Below are positions 40,749-56,034 of a DNA stretch of 64,000 nt, in pieces (position 1 is the stretch's first letter; each line of letters starts with the position of its first letter). Under the pieces are notes generated by a model that was not told the DNA's origin, searched no databases, and was given only the letters and a program-made list of their open reading frames with translations. The translations under genes were made by a program, and so were the position numbers. This DNA comes from Xylocopa sonorina (Eukaryota; Arthropoda; Insecta; Hymenoptera; Apidae), in NCBI RefSeq assembly GCF_050948175.1, contig NW_027490146.1, positions 558,001 to 622,000 of the forward strand. The letters run 5' to 3'.

Positions 40749-42169
40749 CATATTTCCTAGCAAGGAAGTGTCGCATTTACATTCTTTTGAAGTGAAAACG
40801 AGGTATACATATCATTCCGCAATGAATATTATATCTTATTACGAAACATAGAAATGAGATGCGACATCTCGTATTAAGAAGCATTAGAACTCTATTGCTA
40901 CGGTACGTAGACATCTGCAAACGCTATTTCCTAGCATGGAAGTGTCGCATTTACATTCTTCTGATGTGAATACGAGATATACATGACACTTCGCAATGAA
41001 TATTATATCTTATCATGAAACATAGAAATGGGATGCGATATCGCTATTTAAGAAACATTAGAACTCTATCGCTTCGATACGTAGACATCTGGGAACGCTA
41101 TTTCCTTGAAAGGAAGTGGCGCATTTACATTCTTTTGAAGTGAATACGAGGTATACATGACACTTCGCAATGTAAATTATATCTTATCATGATACATAGG
41201 AGTGAGATGCGATATGGCATTTTAAGAATCATTAGAACTCTATTGTTTCGACACGTAGTCATCTGGAAACGCTATTTCTTAGCAAGGAAGTGTCGCATTT
41301 ACATTCTTTTGAAGTGACTACGGGGTATACATAACACTCCATAATGAATATTATATCTTAACATGAAACATAGGTGTGAGATACGATATCGCGTTTTAAG
41401 AAGCATTAGATCTCTCTTGCTACGATACGTAGACATCTGCAAACGCTATTTCCTAGCATGGAAGTGTCGCACTTACATCCTTTTGAAGTGAATACGAAGT
41501 ATACATAACACTTCGCACTGAATATTATATCTTATCATGAAACATAGAAATGAGATGCGGCATCTCGTTTTAAGGAGCATTAGAACACTATTGTTACGAC
41601 ACGTAGACATCTGCAAACGCTATTTCCTAGCATGGAAGCGTCGCATTTACATTCTTGTCATGTGAATACGAAGTATACATTACACTTCGCAATGAATATT
41701 ATATCTTATCATGAAACATAGATGTGAGATGCGATATCGCGTTTTAGGAAGCATTAGAAATCTATTGCTACGATGCGTAGACATCTGCAAATGTTATTTC
41801 CTAGCAAGGAAGTGTCGCATTTACATTCTTTTGAAGTGAATGCGAGGTATACATAACTCTCCACAATGAATATTGTATCTTATCACGAAAGATAGAAATG
41901 AAATGCGACATCTAGTTTTAAGTAGCATTAAAACCCTACTGCTACGATACGTAGACATCTGCAAACAATATTTCCTAGCATGTGAGTGTCGCATTTACAT
42001 TCTTTTGATGTGAGTACGAGGTATACATGACACTTCGCAATGAATATTATATCTTATCATGAAACATAGGTATGAGGTGCTATATCGCATTTTAAGAAGC
42101 ATTAGAACCCTATTGCTACGATACGTAGACATCTGCAAACGCCACTTCCTAGCATGGAAGTGTCGCATT

Positions 42170-43358
42170 TACATTCTTTTGAAGTGAATACGAGGTATAC
42201 ATGACACTTCGCAATGAATATTATATCTTATCATGAAACATAGAAGTGAGATGCGATATGGCATTTTAAGAATCATTAGAACTCTATTGTTTCGACACGT
42301 AGTCATCTGGTATCGCTATTTCCTAGCAAGGAAGTGTCGCATTCACATCCTTTTGTGGTGAGTACGAGGTATACATGACACTTCGCAATGAATATTATAT
42401 CTGAACATGAAACATAGGAATGAGATGCGACATCTCGTTTTAAGAAGCATTAGAACGCTATTGCTAGGATACGTAGACACCTGCAAACGCTATTTCCTAG
42501 CATGTAAGTGTCGTATTTACATTCTTTTGAAGTGAATACGAGGTATACATGACACTTCGCAAAGAATATTATATCTTATCATGAAACATGGAAGTGAGAT
42601 GCGATATCGCGTTCTAAGAAGCATTAAAACTCTATTGCTACGATACGTAGACATCTGCAAAGGCTATTTCCTAGTATGGAAGGGTCGCATTTACATTCTT
42701 TTGAAGTGAGTACGAGGTATACATAGCAATCCATAATGAATATTATATCTTATCATGAAATATAGCAGTGAGATGCGATATCGCGTTATAAGAAGTATTA
42801 GAACTCTATTGCTACGATACGTAGACATCTGCAAACGCTATTTCCTAGCATGGAAGTGTCGCATCTACATTCTTTTGAAGTGAATGCGAGGTATACATGA
42901 CAATTCGCAATGAATATTATACCTTATCGTGAAACATAGAAGAGGGATGCGATATCGCGTCTTAGGAAGCATTAGAACTCTATTGCTACGATACGTAGAC
43001 ATCTGCAAACGCTACTTCCTAGCATGGAGGTGTCGCATTTACATTCTTTTGAAGTGAATACGAGGTATACATGACACTTCGCAATGAATATTATATCTTA
43101 TCATGAAACATGGAAGTGAGGTGCGATATCGCGTTCTAAGAAGCTTTAGAACTCTCTTGCTACGATACGTAGACATCTGCAAACCCTATTTCCTAGCAAG
43201 GAAGTGTCACATTTACATTCATTTGAAGTGAATACGAGGTATACATAATACTCTACAATGAATATTATACCTTACCAAGAAACATAGAAATGAAATGCGA
43301 CATCTCGTTTGATAAAGCATTTGAATTCTATTGCTGCGATACGTAGACATCTGCAAAC
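42170..43358 (+). repeat. Higher-order block G2, second copy
   Basis: Partner of 39560-40748, same orientation, with scattered substitutions such as CATCCCG/CATCTCG. Confidence 0.8.
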
Positions 43359-46300
43359 GCTATTTCCTAGCATGTAAGTGTCGCATTTACATTCTTTTGA
43401 AGTGAATACGAGGTATACATGACACATCGCAATGATTATTATATCTTATCATGAAACATAGAAATGCGATGCGACATCTCGTTTTAAGATGTATTAGAAC
43501 TCTATTATTTCCATACGTAGTCGTCTGGAAACGCAATTTCCTAGCAAGGAAGTGTCGCACTTACATCCTTATGAATTGAATACGAAGTATACATGACACT
43601 TCGCAATGAATATTATATCTTATCATGAAACATAGAAATGCGATGCGACATCTCGTTTTAAGATGTATTAGAACTCTATTATTTCCATACGTAGTCGTCT
43701 GGAAACGCAATTTCCTAGCAAGGAAGTGTCGCACTTACATCCTTTTGAAGTGAATACGAAGTATACATAACACTTCGCACTGAATACTATATCTTATCAT
43801 GAAACACAGAAATGAGATGCGGCATCTCGTTTTAAGAAGCATTAGAACACTATTGTTACGACACGTAGACATCTGCAAACGCTATTTCCCAGCATGGAAG
43901 CGTCGCATTTACATTCATGTCATGTGAATACGAAGTATACATGACACTTCGCAATGAATATTATATCTTATCATGAAACATAGATGTGAGATGAGATATC
44001 GCGTTCTAAGAAACATTAGAACTCTATTGCTGCGATACGTAGACATCTGCAAATGCTATTTCCTAGCATGTAAGTGTCGCATTTACATTCTTTTGAAGTG
44101 AATACGAGGTATACATGACACTTCGCAATGAATATTATATCTTATCATGAAACATAGAAGTGAGATGCGATATCGCGTTTTAGGAAGCACTAGAAATCTA
44201 TTGCTACGATGCGCAGACATCTGCAAATGTTATTTCCTAGCAAGGAAGTGTCGCATTTACATTCTTTTGAAGTGAATGCGAGGTATACATAACTCTCCAC
44301 AATGAATATTGTATCTTATCACGAAAGATAGAAATGAAATGCGACATCTAGTTTTAAGTAGCATTAAAACTCTACTGCTACGATACGTAGACATCTGCAA
44401 ACGCTATTTCCTAGCATGGAAGTGTCGCATTTACATTCCTTTGAAGTGAATACGAGATATACATGACACTTCGCAATGAATATTATATGTTATCATGAAA
44501 CATTGGAGTGAGATGCGATATCGCGTTTTAAGAAGCATTAGAACTCTATTGCTACGATACGTAGACATCTGCAAACCCTATTTCCTAGCAAGGAAGTGTC
44601 GCATTTACATTCATTTGAAGTGAATACGAGGTATACATAATACTCTACAATGAATATTATATCTTACCAAGAAACATAGAAATGAAATGCGACATCTCGT
44701 TTTATAAAGCATTAGAATTCTATTGCTGCGATACGTAGACATCTGCAAACACTATTTCCTAGCATGTAAGTGTCGCATTTACATTCTTTTGAAGTGAATA
44801 CGAGGTATACATGACACATCGCAATGATTATTATATCTTATCATGAAACATAGGTGTGAGATGCGATATCGCGTTTTAAGAAGCATTAGATCTCCCTTGC
44901 TACGATACGTAGACATCTGCAAACGCTATTTCCTAGCATGTAAGTGTCGCATTTACTTTCTTTTGATGTGAATACGAGGTATACATGACACTTCGCAATG
45001 AATATTATATCTTACCATGAAACATGGAAATGCGATGCGACATCTCGTTTTAAGATGTATTAGAACTCTATTATTTCCATACGTAGTCGTCTGGAAACGC
45101 TATTTCCTAGCATGGATGTGTCGCATTTACATTCTTTTGAAGTCAATGCGATGTGTACATAACACTTCGCAATGAATATTTTATCTTATCATGAAACATA
45201 GAAGTGAGATGCGATATCGCGTTTTAAGAAGCATTAGAACTCTATTGCTACGATACGTAGACATCTGCAAACGCTATTTCCTAGCATGGAAGTGTCGCAT
45301 TTACATTCTATTGTAGTGAATACGAAGTATACATGACACTTCGCAATGAATATTATATCTTATCATGAAACATAGAAGTGAGATGCGATATCGCGTTTTA
45401 GGAAGCATTAGAACTCCTTTGCTACGATATGTAGACATCTGCAAACAATATTTCCTAGCAAGGAAATGTCGCACTTACATTCCATTGAAGTGTATACGAG
45501 GTATACATAACATTACACAATGAATATTATATCTTATTACGAAACATAGAAATGAAATACGACATCTCGTTTTAAGAAGCATTAGTACTCTATTGCTAAT
45601 ATACGTAGACATCTGCAAACAATATTTCCTAGCAAGGAAATGTCGCAATTACATTCCATTGAAGTGAATACGAGGTATACATAACATTACACAATGAATA
45701 TTATATCTTATTACGAAACATAGAAATGAGATGCGACATCTCGTATTAAGAAGCATTAGAACTCTATTGCTACGATACGTAGACATCTGCAAACGCTATT
45801 TCCAAGCATGGAAGTGTCGCATTTACATTCTTTTGAAGTGAATACGAGGTACACATGACACTTCGCAATTAATATTATATCTTATCATGAAACATAGGAG
45901 TGAGTTGCGATATGGCATTTTAAGAATCATTAGAACTCTATTGTTTCGACACGTAGTCATCTGGAAACGCTATTTCTTAGCAAGGAAGTGTCGCATTTAC
46001 ATTCTTTTGAAGTGACTGCGGGGTATACATAACACTCCATAATGAATATTATATCTTAACATGAAACATAGCAGTGAGATGCGATATCGCGTTTTAAGAA
46101 GCATTAGAACTATATTGCTACGATACGTAGACATCTGCAAACGCTATTTCCTAGCATGGAAGTGTCGCATCTACATTCTTTTGAAGTGAGTACGAGGTAT
46201 ACATGACAATTCGCAATGAATATTATACCTTATCATGAAACATAGAAGAGAGATGCGATATCGCGTTTTAGGAAGCATTAGAACTCTACTGCTACGATAC

Positions 46301-47741
46301 GTAGACATCTGCAAAGGCTATTTCCTAGCATGGAAGGGTCGCATTTACATTCTTTTGAAGTGAGTACGAGGTATACATGACACTTCGCAATGAATATTAT
46401 ATCTGAACATGAAACATAGAAGTGAGATGCAACATCTCGCTTTAAGAAGCATTAGAACTCTATTGCTACGATACGTAGGCATCTGCAAACGCTATTCCCT
46501 AGCATGAAAGTGTCGCATTTACATTCTTTTGAAGATAATACGAGGTATACATAACATTCCGCAATGAATATTATAACTTATTACGAAACATAGAAATGAA
46601 ATACGACTTCTCGTTTTAAGAAGCATTAGAACTCTATTGCTACGTTACGTAGACATCTGCAAACGCTATTTCCTAGCATGGAAGTGTCGCATCTACATTC
46701 TTTTGAAGTGAATACGAGGTATACATGACAATTCGCAATGAATATTATACCTCATCATGAAACATAGAAGTGAGATGCGATATCGCGTTCTAAGAAGCAT
46801 TAGAACTCTATTGCTACGATACGTAGACATCTGCAAACACTGTTTCCTAGCATGGAAGTGTCGCATATACATTTTTTTGAAGTGAATACGAAAAATACAT
46901 GACACTTCGCAATGAATATTATATCTTATCATGAAACATAGAAGTGAGATGCGATATCGCGTTCTAAGAAGCATTAGAACCCTATTGCTACGGTACGTAG
47001 ACATCTGCAAACACTATTTCCTAGCATGGAAGTGTCGCATTTACATTCTTTTGAAGTAAGTACGAGGTATACATGACACTTCGCAATGAATATTATACCT
47101 TATCATGAAACATAGAAGAGATATGCGATATCGCGTTTTAGTAAGCATTAGAACTCTATTGCTGCGATACGTAGACATCTGCGAACGCTATTTCCTAGCA
47201 TTACACTTACAATCCACTTACATTCCACTGAAGTGAATACGAGGTATACATAACACTCCACAATGAATATTATATCTAATCACGAAACATAGAAATGAAA
47301 TGCGGCATCTCGTTTTAAGACGCATTAGGACTCTAGTGCTACGATACGTAGACATCTGCAAACGCTATTTCCTAGCATGGAAGTGTCATATTAACATTCT
47401 TTTGAAGTGAATACGAGGTATACATGACACTTCGCAATGAATATTATATCTTATCATGAAACATAGAAGTGAGATGCGATATCGCGTTCTAAGAAGCATT
47501 AGAACTCTATTGCTACGATACGTAGACATCTGCAAACGCTATTTCCTAGCATGGAAGTGTCTTATTTACATTCTTTGGAAGTGAGTACGAGGTATACATG
47601 ACACTTCGCAATGAATATTATACCTTATCATGAAACATAGAAGAGAGATGCGATATCGCGTTTTAGTAAGCATTAGAACTCTATTGCTACGATACGTAGA
47701 CATCTGCAAACGCTATTTCCTAGCATGGAAGTGTCGCATTT

Positions 47742-50700
47742 ACATTTTGTTTGAAGTGAATACGAGACATACATGACACTTCGCAATGAATATTATATCT
47801 TATCATGAAACATAGGAATGAGGTGCTATATCGTGTTTTGGGAAGCATTAGAACTCTATTGCTAATATACGTAGACATCTGCAAACTCTATTTCCTAGCA
47901 AGGAAATTTCGCACTTACATTCCACTGAAGTGAATACGAGGTATACATAACATTACACAATGAATATTATATCTAATTACGAAGCATAGAAATGAAATAC
48001 GACATCTCGTTTTAAGAAGCATTAGTACTCTATTGCTGTGATACGTAGACATCTGCAAACAATATTTCCTAGCAAGGAAGTGTCGCATTTACATTCTTGT
48101 GAAGTGAAATCGAGGTATACATGACACTTCGCAATGAATATTATATCTTGTCATGATACATAGAAATGAGAAGCGATATCGCGTTTTAAGAAGCATTAGA
48201 ACCCTATTGCTACGATACGTAGACATCTGCAAACGCTACTTCCTAGCATGGAAGTGTCGCATTTACATTCATTTGAAGTGAATACGAGGTATACATGACA
48301 CTTCACAATGAATATTATATCTTATCACGGAACATAGAAATGAAATGAGGCATCTCGTTTTAAGAAGCATTAGAACTCTATTGCTACGATACGTAGACAT
48401 CTGCAAACGCTATTTCCTAGCATGGAAGTGTCATATTTACATTCTTTTGAAGTGAATACGAGGTATACATGACACTTCGCAATGAATATTATATCTTATC
48501 GTGAAACATAGAAGTGAGATGCGATATCGCGTTCTAAGAAGCATTAGAACTCTATTGCTACGATACGTAGACATCTGCAAACGCTATTTCCTAACATGGA
48601 AGTGTCTTATTTACGTCCTTTTGAAGTGAATACGAGGTATACATGACACATCGCAATGAATATTATATCTTCTCATGAAACATAGCAGTGAGTTGCGATA
48701 TCGCGTTTTAAGAAGCATTAGATCTCTATTGCTACGATACGTAGACATTTGCAATGGCTATTCACTAGCATGGAAGGGTCGCATTTACATTTTGTTTGAA
48801 GTGAATACGAGACATACATGACACTTCGCAATGAATATTATATCTTATCATGAAACATAGGAATGAGGTGCTATATCGTGTTTTGGGAAGCATTAGAACT
48901 CTATTGCTAATATACGTAGACATCTGCAAACTCTATTTCCTAGCAAGGAAATTTCGCACTTACATTCCACTGAAGTGAATACGAGGTATACATAACATTA
49001 CACAATGAATATTATATCTAATTACGAAACATAGAAATGAAATACGACATCTCGTTTTAAGAAGCATTAGTACTCTATTGCTGTGATACGTAGACATCTG
49101 CAAACAATATTTCCTAGCAAGGAAGTGTCGCATTTACATTCTTGTGAAGTGAAATCGAGGTATACATGACACTTCGCAATGAATATTATATCTTGTCATG
49201 ATACATAGAAGTGAGATGCGATATCGCGTTTTAAGAAGCATTAGAACCCTATTGCTACGATACGTAGACATCTGCAAACGCTACTTCCTAGCATGGAAGT
49301 GTCGCATTTACATTCATTTGAAGTGAATACGAGGTATACATGACACTTCACAATGAATATTATATCTTATCACGGAACATAGAAATGAAATGAGGCATCT
49401 CGTTTTAAGAAGCATTAGAACTCTATTGCTACGATACGTAGACATCTGCAAACGCTATTTCCTAGCATGGAAGTGTCATATTTACATTCTTTTGAAGTGA
49501 ATACGAGGTATACATGACACTTCGCAATGAATATTATATCTTATCGTGAAACATAGAAGTGAGATGCGATATCGCGTTCTAAGAAGCATTAGAACTCTAT
49601 TGCTACGATACGTAGACATCTGCAAACGCTATTTCCTAACATGGAAGTGTCTTATTTACGTTCTTTTGAAGTGAATACGAGGTATACATGACACATCGCA
49701 ATGAATGTTATATCTTCTCATGAAACATAGCAGTGAGTTGCGATATCGCGTTTTAAGAAGCATTAGATCTCTATTGCTACGATACGTAGACATTTGCAAT
49801 GGCTATTCACTAGCATGGAAGGGTCGCATTTACATTTTGTTTGAAGTGAATACGAGACATACATGACACTTCGCAATGAATATTATATCTTATCATGAAA
49901 CATAGGAATGAGGTGCTATATCGTGTTTTGGGAAGCATTAGAACTCTATTGCTAATATACGTAGACATCTGCAAACTCTATTTCCTAGCAAGGAAATTTC
50001 GCACTTACATTCCACTGAAGTGAATACGAGGTATACATAACATTACACAATGAATATTATATCTAATTACGAAACATAGAAATGAAATACGACATCTCGT
50101 TTTAAGAAGCATTAGTGCTCTATTGCTGTGATACGTAAACATCTGCAAACAATATTTCCTAGCAAGGAAGTGTCGCATTTACATTCTTGTGAAGTGAAAT
50201 CGAGGTATACATGACACTTCGCAATGAATATTATATCTTGTCTTGATACATAGAAGTGAGATGCGATATCGCGTTTTAAGAAGCATTAGAACCCTATTGC
50301 TACGATACGTAGACATCTGCAAACGCTACTTCCTAGCATGGAAGTGTCGCATTTACATACATTTGAAGTGAATACGAGGTATACATGACACTTCACAATG
50401 AATATTATATCTTATCACGGAACATAGAAATGAAATGAGGCATCTCGTTTTAAGAAGCATTAGAACTCTATTGCTACGATACGTAGACATCTGCAAACGC
50501 TATTTCCTAGCATGGAAGTGTCATATTTACATTCTTTTGGAGTGAATACGAGGTATACATGACACTTCGCAATGAATATTATATCTTATCGTGAAACATA
50601 GAAGTGAGATGCGATATCGCGTTCTAAGAAGCATTAGAACTCTATTGCTACGATACGTAGACATCTGCAAACGCTATTTCCTAACATGGAAGTGTCTTAT

Positions 50701-50876
50701 TTACGTTCTTTTGAAGTGAATACGAGGTATACATGACACATCGCAATGAATATTATATCTTCTCATGAAACATAGCAGTGAGTTGCGATATCGCGTTTTA
50801 AGAAGCATTAGAACTCTATTGCTACGATACGTAGACATTTGCAATGGCTATTCACTAGCATGGAAGGGTCGCATTT
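47742..50876 (+). repeat. Three tandem copies of a 1045-bp six-monomer unit
   Basis: The private variant TACATTTTGTTTGAAGTG begins at 47741, 48786 and 49831, exactly 1045 bp apart (six monomers plus one inserted base). Each unit carries the same ordered monomer variants: GAGACATACATG, TGCTAATATACG, CATCTAATTACGAA, CTTGTGAAGTGAAATCG, GGAACATAGAAATGAAATGAGG, CTAACATGG and GCAATGGCTATTCAC. The units differ only at scattered sites. This is the clearest recent higher-order repeat in the window. The array returns to other monomer types after about 50876. Confidence 0.92.
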
Positions 50877-52213
50877 CCATTCTTTTGAAGTGAGTACAAG
50901 GTATACATATCACTCCATAATGAAAATTATATCTTATCATGAAACATAGCAGTGAGATCCGATATCGCCTTTTAAGAAGCATTAGAACTCTATTGCTGCG
51001 ATACGTAGACATCTGCAAACGCTATTTCCTAGCATGGAGTGTCGCATTTACATTCTTTTGATGTGAATACGAGATATACATGACACTTCGCAATGAATAT
51101 TATATCTTATCATGAAACATAGGAATGTGGTGCTATATCGCGTTTTGAGAAGCATTAGAACTCTATTGTTTCGACACGTAGTCATCTGGTAATGCTATTT
51201 CCTAGCAAGGAAGTGTCGCATTAACATCCTTTTGAGGGGAATACGAGGTATACATTACACTTCGCAATGAATATTATATCTGAACATGAAACATAGAAAT
51301 GAGGTGCGACATCTCGTTTTAAGAAACATTAGAACTCTATTGCTACGATACGTAGACATCTGCAAAGGCTATTTCCTAGCATGGAAGGGTCGCATTTACA
51401 TTCTTTTGAAGTGAGTACGAGGTATACATAACAATCCATAATGAATATTATATCTTATCATGAAATATAGCAGTGAGATGCGATATCGCGTTATAAGAAG
51501 TATTAGAACTCTATTGCTACGATACGTAGACATCTGCAAACGCTATTTCCTAGCATGGAAGTGTCGCATCTACATTCTTTTGAAGTGAATACGAAGTATA
51601 CATGACAATTCGCAATGAATATTATACCTTATCATGAAACATAGAAGAGAGATGCGATATCGCGTCTTAGGAAGCATTAGAACTCTATTGCTACGATACG
51701 TAGACATCTGCAAACGCTACTTCCTAGCATGGAGGTGTCGCATTTACATTCTTTTGAAGTGAATACGAGGTATACATGACAATTCGCAATGAATATTATA
51801 CCTTATCATGAAACATGGAAGTGAGATGCGATATCGCGTTCTAAGAAGCATTAGAACTCTATTGCTAGGATACGTAGACATCTGCAAACGCTATTTCCTA
51901 GCATGTAAGTGTCGCATTTACATCCTTTTGAAGTGAATACGAGGTATACATGACACTTCGCAATGAATATTATATCTTATCATGAAACATAGGTGTGAGA
52001 AGCGATATCGCGTTTTAAGAAGCATTAGAACTCTATTGCTACGATACCTAGACATCTGCAAACGCTATTTCCTAGCATGGATGTGTCGCATTTACATTCT
52101 TTTGAAGTGAATACGATGTGTACATAACACTTCGCAATGAATATTTTATCTTATCATGAAACATAGAAGTGAGATGCGATATCGCGTTTTAAGAAGCATT
52201 TGAAATCTATTGC

Positions 52214-53384
52214 TACGATACGTAGACATCTGCAAACGCTATTTCCTAGCATGGAAGTGCCGCATTTACATTCTTTTGAAGATAATACGAGGTATACATA
52301 ACATTCCGCAATGAATATTATATCTTATTACGAAGCATAGAAATGAAATACGACTTCTCGTTTTAAGAAGCATTAGAACTCTATTGCTACGATACGTAGA
52401 CATCTGCAAACAATATTTCCTAGCAAGGAAGTGTCGCATTTACATTCTTTTGAAGTGAATACGAGGTATACATAACATTGCGCAATGAATATTATATCTT
52501 ATCACGAAACATAGAAATGAGATGCGACATCTCGTATTAAGAAGCTTTAGAACTCTATTGCTACGATACGTAGACATCTGCAAACGCTATTTCCTAGCAT
52601 GGAAGTGTCGCATTTTCATTCATTTGAAGTATATGCGTGGTATACATGACACTTCGGATTGAATATTATGTCTTATTAGGAAACATAGGAATGAGATGCG
52701 ATATCGTGTTTTAGGAAGCGTTAGGACTCTATTGCTACGATACGTAGACACCTGCAAACGCTATTTCCTAGCAAGGAAGTGTCGCATTTACATTCTTTTG
52801 AAGTGAATACGAGGTATACATGACACTTCGCAATGAATATTATATCTTATCATGAAACGTAGGAGTGAGATGCGATATGGCATTTTAAGAATCATTAGAA
52901 CTCTATTGTTTCGACACGTAGTCATCTGAAAACGCTATTTCCTAGCAAGGAAGTGTCGCATTTACATTCTTTTGAAGTGACTACAAGGTATACATAACAC
53001 TCCATAATGAATATTATATCTTAACATGAAACATAGCAGTGAGATGCGATATCGCGTTTTAAGAAGTATTAGAACTCTATTGCTACGATACGTAGACATC
53101 TGCAAACGCTATTTCCTAGCATGGAAGTGTCGCATCTACATTCTTTTGAAGTGAATACGAGGTATACATAACATTCCGCAATGAATATTATATCTTATCA
53201 TGAAACGTAGGAGTGAGATGCGATATGGCATTTTAAGAATCATTAGAACTCTATTGTTTCGACACGTAGTCATCTGAAAACGCTATTTCCTAGCAAGGAA
53301 GTGTCGCATTTACATTCTTTTGAAGTGACTACAAGGTATACATAACACTCCATAATGAATATTATATCTTAACATGAAACATAG
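52214..53384 (+). repeat. Higher-order block B, first copy (2610-bp offset)
   Basis: About 1.17 kb repeated 2610 bp downstream. Matches include TTTTGAAGATAATACGAGG (52273 and 54883) and CATTTGAAGTATATGCGTGG (52621 and 55231). The match ends near 53384 where CATAGCAGTGAG becomes CATAGAAATGAA. Confidence 0.82.
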
Positions 53385-54112
53385 CAGTGAGATGCGATAT
53401 CGCGTTTTAAGAAGCATTAGAATTCTATTGCTACGATACGTAGACATCTGCAAACGCTATTTCCTAGCATGGAAGGGTCGCATTTACATTCTTTTGAAGT
53501 GAGTACGAGGTATACATGACACTTCGCAATGAATATTATATCTGAACATGAAACATAGAAGTGAGATGCAACATCTCGTTTTAAGAAGCATTAGAACTCT
53601 ATTGCTACGATACGTAGACACCTGCAAACGCTATTTCCTAGCATGGAAGGGTCGCATTTACATTCTTTTGAAGTGAGTACGAGGTATACATGACACTTCG
53701 CAATGAATATTATATCTTATCATGAAACGTAGGTGTGAGATGCGATATGGCATTCTAAGAATCATTAGAACTCTATTGTTTCGACACGTAATCATCTGAA
53801 AACGCTATTTCCTAGCAAGGAAGTGTCGCATTTACATTCTTTTGAAGTGACTACAAGGTATACATAACACTCCATAATGAATATTATATCTTAACATGAA
53901 ACATAGCAGTGAGATGCGATATCGCGTTTTAGGAAGTATTAGAACTCTATTGCTACGATACGTAGACATCTGCAAACGCTATTTCCTAGCATGGAAGTGT
54001 CGCATCTACATTCTTTTGAAGTGAATACGAGGTGTACATAACATTCCGCAATGAATATTATACCTTATCATGAAACATATAAGAGAGATGCGATATCGCG
54101 TTTTAGGAAGCA

Positions 54113-54622
54113 TTAGAACTCTACTGCTACGATACGTAGACATCTGCAAAGGCTATTTCCTAGCATGGAAGGGTCGCATTTACATTCTTTTGAAGTGAGT
54201 ACGAGTTATACATGACACTTCGCAATGAATATTATATCTGAACATGAAACATAGAAGTGAGATGCAACATCTCGTTTTAAGAAGCATTAGAACTCTATTG
54301 CTACGATACGTAGGCATCTGCAAACGCTATTCCCTAGCATGGAAGTGTCGCATTTACATTCTTTTGAAGTGAATACGAGATATACATGACACTTCGCAAT
54401 GGATACTATATCTTATCATGAAATATAGAAGTGAGATGCGATATCGCGTTTTAGGAAGCATTAGAACTCTGTTGCTACGATACGTAGACATCTGCAAACG
54501 CTATTTCCTAGCAAGGAAGTGTCGCATTTACATTCTTTTGAAGTGAATACGAGGTATACATAACATTCCGCAATGAATATTATATCTCATAACGAAACAT
54601 AGAAATGAGATGCGACATCTCG
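54113..54622 (+). repeat. Higher-order block C (1914-bp offset, partner 56027-56536)
   Basis: The variant GAGTACGAGTTATACATG occurs at 54198 and 56112, 1914 bp (11 monomers) apart, with shared neighbours ATATCTGAACATG and CGCAATGGATACTATATC. Confidence 0.75.
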
Positions 54623-54823
54623 TTTTAAGAAGCATTAGAACTCTATTGCTGCGATACGTAGACATCTGCAAATGCTATTTCCTAGCATGTAAGTGTCGCA
54701 TTTACATTCTTTTGAAGTGAATACGAGGTATACATGACACTTCGCAATGAATATTATATCTTACCATGAAACATAGAAGTGAGATGCGATATCGCGTTCT
54801 AAGAAGCATTAGAACTCTATTGC

Positions 54824-55994
54824 TACGATACGTAGACATCTGCAAACGCTATTTCCTAGCATGGAAGTGCCGCATTTACATTCTTTTGAAGATAATACGA
54901 GGTATACATAACATTCCGCAATGAATATTATATCTTATTACGAAGCATAGAAATGAAATACGACTTCTCGTTTTAAGAAGCATTAGAACTCTATTGCTAC
55001 GATACGTAGACATCTGCAAACAATATTTCCTAGCAAGGAAGTGTCGCATTTACATTCTTTTGAAGTGAATACGAGGTATACATAACATTGCGCAATGAAT
55101 ATTATATCTTATCACGAAACATAGAAATGAGATGCGACATCTCGTATTAAGAAGCTTTAGAACTCTATTGCTACGATACGTAGACATCTGCAAACGCTAT
55201 TTCCTAGCATGGAAGTGTCGCATTTTCATTCATTTGAAGTATATGCGTGGTATACATGACACTTCGCATTGAATATTATGTCTTATTAGGAAACATAGGA
55301 ATGAGATGCGATATCGTGTTTTAGGAAGCGTTAGGACTCTATTGCTACGATACGTAGACACCTGCAAACGCTATTTCCTAGCAAGGAAGTGTCGCATTTA
55401 CATTCTTTTGAAGTGAATACGAGGTATACATGACACTTCGCAATGAATATTATATCTTATCATGAAACGTAGGAGTGAGATGCGATATGGCATTTTAAGA
55501 ATCATTAGAACTCTATTGTTTCGACACGTAGTCATCTGAAAACGCTATTTCCTAGCAAGGAAGTGTCGCATTTACATTCTTTTGAAGTGACTACAAGGTA
55601 TACATAACACTCCATAATGAATATTATATCTTAACATGAAACATAGCAGTGAGATGCGATATCGCGTTTTAAGAAGTATTAGAACTCTATTGCTACGATA
55701 CGTAGACATCTGCAAACGCTATTTCCTAGCATGGAAGTGTCGCATCTACATTCTTTTGAAGTGAATACGAGGTATACATAACATTCCGCAATGAATATTA
55801 TATCTTATCATGAAACGTAGGAGTGAGATGCGATATGGCATTTTAAGAATCATTAGAACTCTATTGTTTCGACACGTAGTCATCTGAAAACGCTATTTCC
55901 TAGCAAGGAAGTGTCGCATTTACATTCTTTTGAAGTGACTACAAGGTATACATAACACTCCATAATGAATATTATATCTTAACATGAAACATAG
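54824..55994 (+). repeat. Higher-order block B, second copy
   Basis: Partner of 52214-53384 at the same 15-monomer spacing that also separates the two copies of block G2. Confidence 0.82.
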
Positions 55995-56034
55995 AAATGA
56001 AATGCGACATCTAGTTTTAAGTAGCATTAAAACT

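Noticed and set aside
46693..47010. 105-codon minus-strand open frame, with similar frames at 29788-29988, 56796-57107, 57705-58028 (plus), 58813-59022 and 60725-60934
   Set aside because: They read across consecutive 174-bp (58-codon) monomers, and the same peptide pattern repeats with random changes. They are by-products of satellite sequence.
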